Positions 61,109 to 64,000 of a DNA stretch of 64,000 bases are shown here, piece after piece; within the stretch, counting starts at the first letter, position 1; each line of letters starts with the position of its first letter. Location of the stretch: positions 204,416,729-204,480,728 of the forward strand of contig CM035407.1 in the NCBI GenBank assembly GCA_020310875.1. Reading direction: 5' to 3'. This DNA is from Ceratopteris richardii (Eukaryota; Streptophyta; Polypodiopsida; Polypodiales; Pteridaceae). The position numbers were made by a program, and so were the translations under genes. The notes below the pieces were generated by a model. That model had not been told where the DNA came from and searched no databases. It was given only the letters and a program-made list of their open reading frames with translations.

Positions 61109-61412
61109 TGTTACACTTATGCGTTTCTCTAGTAGTTTCGATGTGAACCATTTCCCTATACATGGGAACTTTTTACTCTAGAGTTGGCTAGTGGTTCCTC
61201 CCCGATGTAACTGCATATACACATTATATTCATATGTGGTGGTACATAGTACTTAGTGATTCACTTATAGCTCTCAATTCACTCATTCTAATATGATTGA
61301 TGATTGCTCTATAGAGAGCTCTTCTAGCCATCACCTTTCATCATGCGTTGATCTCCTTCTTCGCTCTCGTTCGTACTTCTATTTGTGCTTCCTCATTGTC
61401 ACACAACCAACA
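61109..61412 (+). repeat. probable 3' LTR of Copia G
   Basis: TGTTACACTTATGCG...CAACCAACA, about 304 bp. It starts right after the purine tract and ends CA. No 5' partner is in the window, so the far edge is an inference. Confidence 0.55.
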
Positions 61413-61889
61413 ATTTAAAGCTTCTCTTCCATTAGGAAAAGGATCAAGATGCATAGAACATGTGCATATTCATGTTCAATCATTAAAAGGTAAGAGAAAG
61501 TATATTATATATGCATAAAAGCAAGTGCATGAATGTCTAGCATACTTTAAGTAAAGAATTCTTGAACAATTTATGGGCAAGCAAGAACATGTAATCATAT
61601 GCAAGCACATACATTTGTATGAATATGGGCAAGCAAGAACAAGCAAGCACATACATTTGTATGACTAAAAGTTACTATTTTTTGCTAAGTATATGAAAAT
61701 ACGTGAATGAGTGGATCTTTCTAAATAGTTAGCTTACTTTTTGTTAAAAGCATGACATTCAAGAAGAAGTGATGCTAAGGTATCAATTACTTAATGTAAA
61801 TTTTACACAAAGTATGAAATATGCCTTATGTTAACCTAATTAAATGATGATTCTTTTATGTATTAACATGCTTCAATCTTCCAAAATTT
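61413..61889. other. stretch with no recognised gene, with a short repeat
   Basis: AT-rich. 61573-61622 and 61625-61663 repeat each other (atgggcaagcaagaaca ... acatttgtatga), the second copy being shorter. Confidence 0.55.
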
Positions 61890-62380
61890 ATGGTTGTAGT
61901 ATTGGAGAACTTCTTCGATGCCAAAAGGGACTTAATAAAATTGATCCTTGTAGTGAAATTTGTATGGCTGGAATGTATACTAAATTCCATGTGCTTGAGG
62001 ATGTACACCACATTTTTTGACACACTTGTTGTTCAAGATGTAGTGTCATCGACTACTTGGATGAGAGACTGAGTGAAAAGGGATTTTGTGATGAAGCTTG
62101 GGAGTTTTTTTAATATGATGCATTTCAAATGTTTTTGCATGCAATTTCATGGAATGTTGTTATCTCTACATTGGGGGAACAAGGAAGGAGTGATAGAGCG
62201 CATCTGAATCTTAAGCAAATGTACGTGCAAGGCTTAATGCCAACAACTCCACCAACTCTTTCCATGATAAAGGCTTGTGGAAGCAAGAAATCCTTCGATA
62301 CGGGTAGAAGGTTCTCATTCATATGTATTGAGGGTATGAATGACAAGCATGAAAAAGACCTTAGGAAAGGAAAATGATTG
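61890..62380 (+). pseudogene. pentatricopeptide-repeat (PPR) gene remnant
   Basis: Reads as several PPR units of the plant organelle RNA-binding type. A FFDAKRDLIKL / LVVKFVWLEC stretch comes first. DTLVVQDVVSSTTW follows at about 62020, SEKGFCDEAWEFF at 62072-62110, and SWNVVISTLGEQGRSD ... MYVQGLMPTTPPTLSMIKACGSKKSFDTGRR at about 62145-62310. The SWN-V-I...A...GL-P...T...I-ACG pattern is the PPR helical hairpin. The text changes frame once between the VVQDVV and SEKGFC parts, and a stop follows WEFF, so it does not encode a working protein as read. Whole PPR genes have many more repeats, so this is a fragment. An intron or a distant exon cannot be excluded. Confidence 0.75.
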
Positions 62381-62884
62381 ATTACAAAGTTAGCAAACTG
62401 AGAGCTATTCAATTTGTAGATGGATCATGCTAAAAAATGAAGGATTATATGCTCAACATGGACGGTTCACTGAGAAGTGTGCTACATGCCAAGCTATAGC
62501 AGATGAATTGGAGATTGCACTATCAAATGGAAGGACTCAGAACCATTTAGATATGAGACATCGTTTGAACTCAAAAAGGTTGTTCGGGTCAACTTTTATG
62601 GAGCCTACTATTATAGGTGGAGCTTGTCACATGGTAGAGGGCATTAGCCTGTTTTTGTTGTCAGAGAGGAAGAGGACAAGAGGGGGCTTGAAGGTTGGGC
62701 GACAGGAGTAGACCAAAGCCATTATGGGCCCTTTTTTTGGCAAAGAAAATGGAAGAGGGGGTTGGCTAGAAGACTCCAAAGGGAGAATAATTTCCATTCA
62801 ACTTTTGCATCTCAAGAGCATAATACACAATTTATTGGTATAGGGGAGCTGCTGAAAAAATCGAGTGGCTGCAGAGGAGGTCGC

Positions 62885-62888
<4 letters not shown>

Positions 62889-62949
<61 letters not shown>
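62889..62949. repeat. (GA)n microsatellite
   Basis: About 30 GA units without interruption. Confidence 0.97.
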
Positions 62950-62951
<2 letters not shown>

Positions 62952-63016
62952 CAAAAGAAGAGGAGCAATTTGGATCAAGTAGAGAGGCAAATCTTACTTT
63001 ACCCTTAGTATGAGAT

Positions 63017-63146
63017 AAGAACAAATATAAGCATCTTGATGTTTGTCTCACATTAAAATACATGAATGTTGTGGAAACTCGAAGAACAAATATAAGCATC
63101 TTGATGTTGGTCTCACATTAAAATACATGAATGTTGTGGAAACTCT
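63017..63146. repeat. 65-bp tandem duplication
   Basis: 63017-63081 is followed directly by a near-identical copy at 63082-63146 (aagaacaaatataagc... to gtggaaactc). Very few differences, so the duplication is recent. Confidence 0.92.
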
Positions 63147-64000
63147 CACTAAGTATTGCAAGTTCATGGAATCCATCTGCTTAAATTATATGAGAACATT
63201 TCTTTCTCATTCAAAGGAGGTCATATTTAATGTCACCATTCCTTGGTGAGTGAACTAGCTAAGCGAATTAGTCATGTTAGAATATGCAAGGGAAATCTTA
63301 ATTTTGGAATACACCAAATGCTTTGATATGTGTGAATCTGAGGGTTCATAAAAAACCTCCAGATTACTAAGAGCGATTGGGGTCCACACTCATTCATGAT
63401 CTCACCCATACACCTCCAATTTGATCTTTTTGTGTAGCTATTTCACACCTCCATTCTATGAATATTCCATCCTCTCTAGTGAACTCGAAAATTTGAGTCA
63501 TCTTTCCATGTCAATGTTCAATAATTCATGTATACTTGCAAGCCTAGAATACTCAATGATTACTCTAAGTATAGAGGATACTTAGAGAATCATTTGAATA
63601 GGTTATAAAGATAAGTTTCATATGATGTCTTACACGTGTAACTTCTCATGCATCATAAGTAGGATGGGAACTCAACATAGTCTCAAAGTTTCATGGAAAC
63701 TTTTTTAAGACCTCTCACTCGATTCCATCTAACAAAATGATGGATATCCACTACAAGTAGTTCAAATTAAACAAACATTCAGCTTTGAAGTTCAATAAAT
63801 ATGTGATTAGTTCAAGATTTGCATCTATAGAAATGATGCATAGTGCCAACGAACCATAAAAACTTTGAAAACCTTTTCTTCTTAGAAGAGTTTGAGAGTT
63901 TTTTTGTAGCTTTATGCAATAAGATTTGCATGAAACCTACATAAGTTATCTTTAGGGGAGGTAATACTTCCTCTAGAAAGGAACTTATATGAAATATAAA

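Larger units (their letters stand above)
62381..64000. other. stretch with no recognised gene
   Basis: The frame 62427-62711 (94 codons, with KCATCQAIADELEIA) follows the PPR remnant on the same strand but has no domain I know. It could be decayed flank of the same gene. Beyond 63150 nothing is recognisable. Confidence 0.45.

Overview
This is nuclear DNA of a land plant. It carries one intact host gene, a polyamine uptake transporter of the plant PUT/LAT type on the minus strand at 42630-44162. It also has the wreck of a pentatricopeptide-repeat (PPR) gene at 61890-62380. Almost everything else is retrotransposon. The wording of the PPR remnant and the very retrotransposon-rich setting make a fern or lycophyte my best guess, but the sequence does not prove that; land plant is safe. 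I see no bacterial-type operon, no CRISPR array and no clear new biological system. The value of the window is its layered and datable stack of old elements.

Layout. 1-912: Copia fossil running off the left edge, followed by a 0.5 kb compound microsatellite. 1423-7690: mostly unrecognised sequence with a 320-bp direct duplication (2421-3074) and a long (TC)n tract. 7690-9400: decayed Gypsy pol on the plus strand. 10360-12440: coding-looking but unidentified fragments. 12660-18425: Copia fossil C (minus) split by Copia element B (12984-17947, minus, both LTRs present). 18570-20430: family A Copia fossil A3 (minus), head to head with family A fossil A2 (plus, from 20894), with a SINE-like sequence in the gap.

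20894-40490 is a four-level nest. A2 is split by Copia element D (23902-40054, minus). D is split by Gypsy element E (26886-37583, minus). E is split by its relative F, a chromodomain Gypsy (29891-36484, minus), and also holds a solo LTR (28321-29362). By-eye LTR differences (D about 15%, E about 14%, F about 2%) fit the nesting order.

40491-45300: the host-gene island, with a SINE-like insertion on each side of the transporter. 45350-46837: Gypsy gag/protease fossil (plus) into which the full-length family A copy A4 (46838-51944, minus) inserted. 53715-54770: another Gypsy fossil (minus). 55255-61412: old Copia G (plus), split by the youngest element, A1 (55369-60462, plus). A1 looks whole: 230-bp LTRs with one visible difference, a perfect target duplication and one long gag-pol frame. 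61413-64000: unrecognised sequence, the PPR remnant, a (GA)n tract and a short tandem duplication.

The genes do not work together as a system. The transporter would move polyamines across a membrane. The retroelements are independent insertions, mostly into other retroelements.
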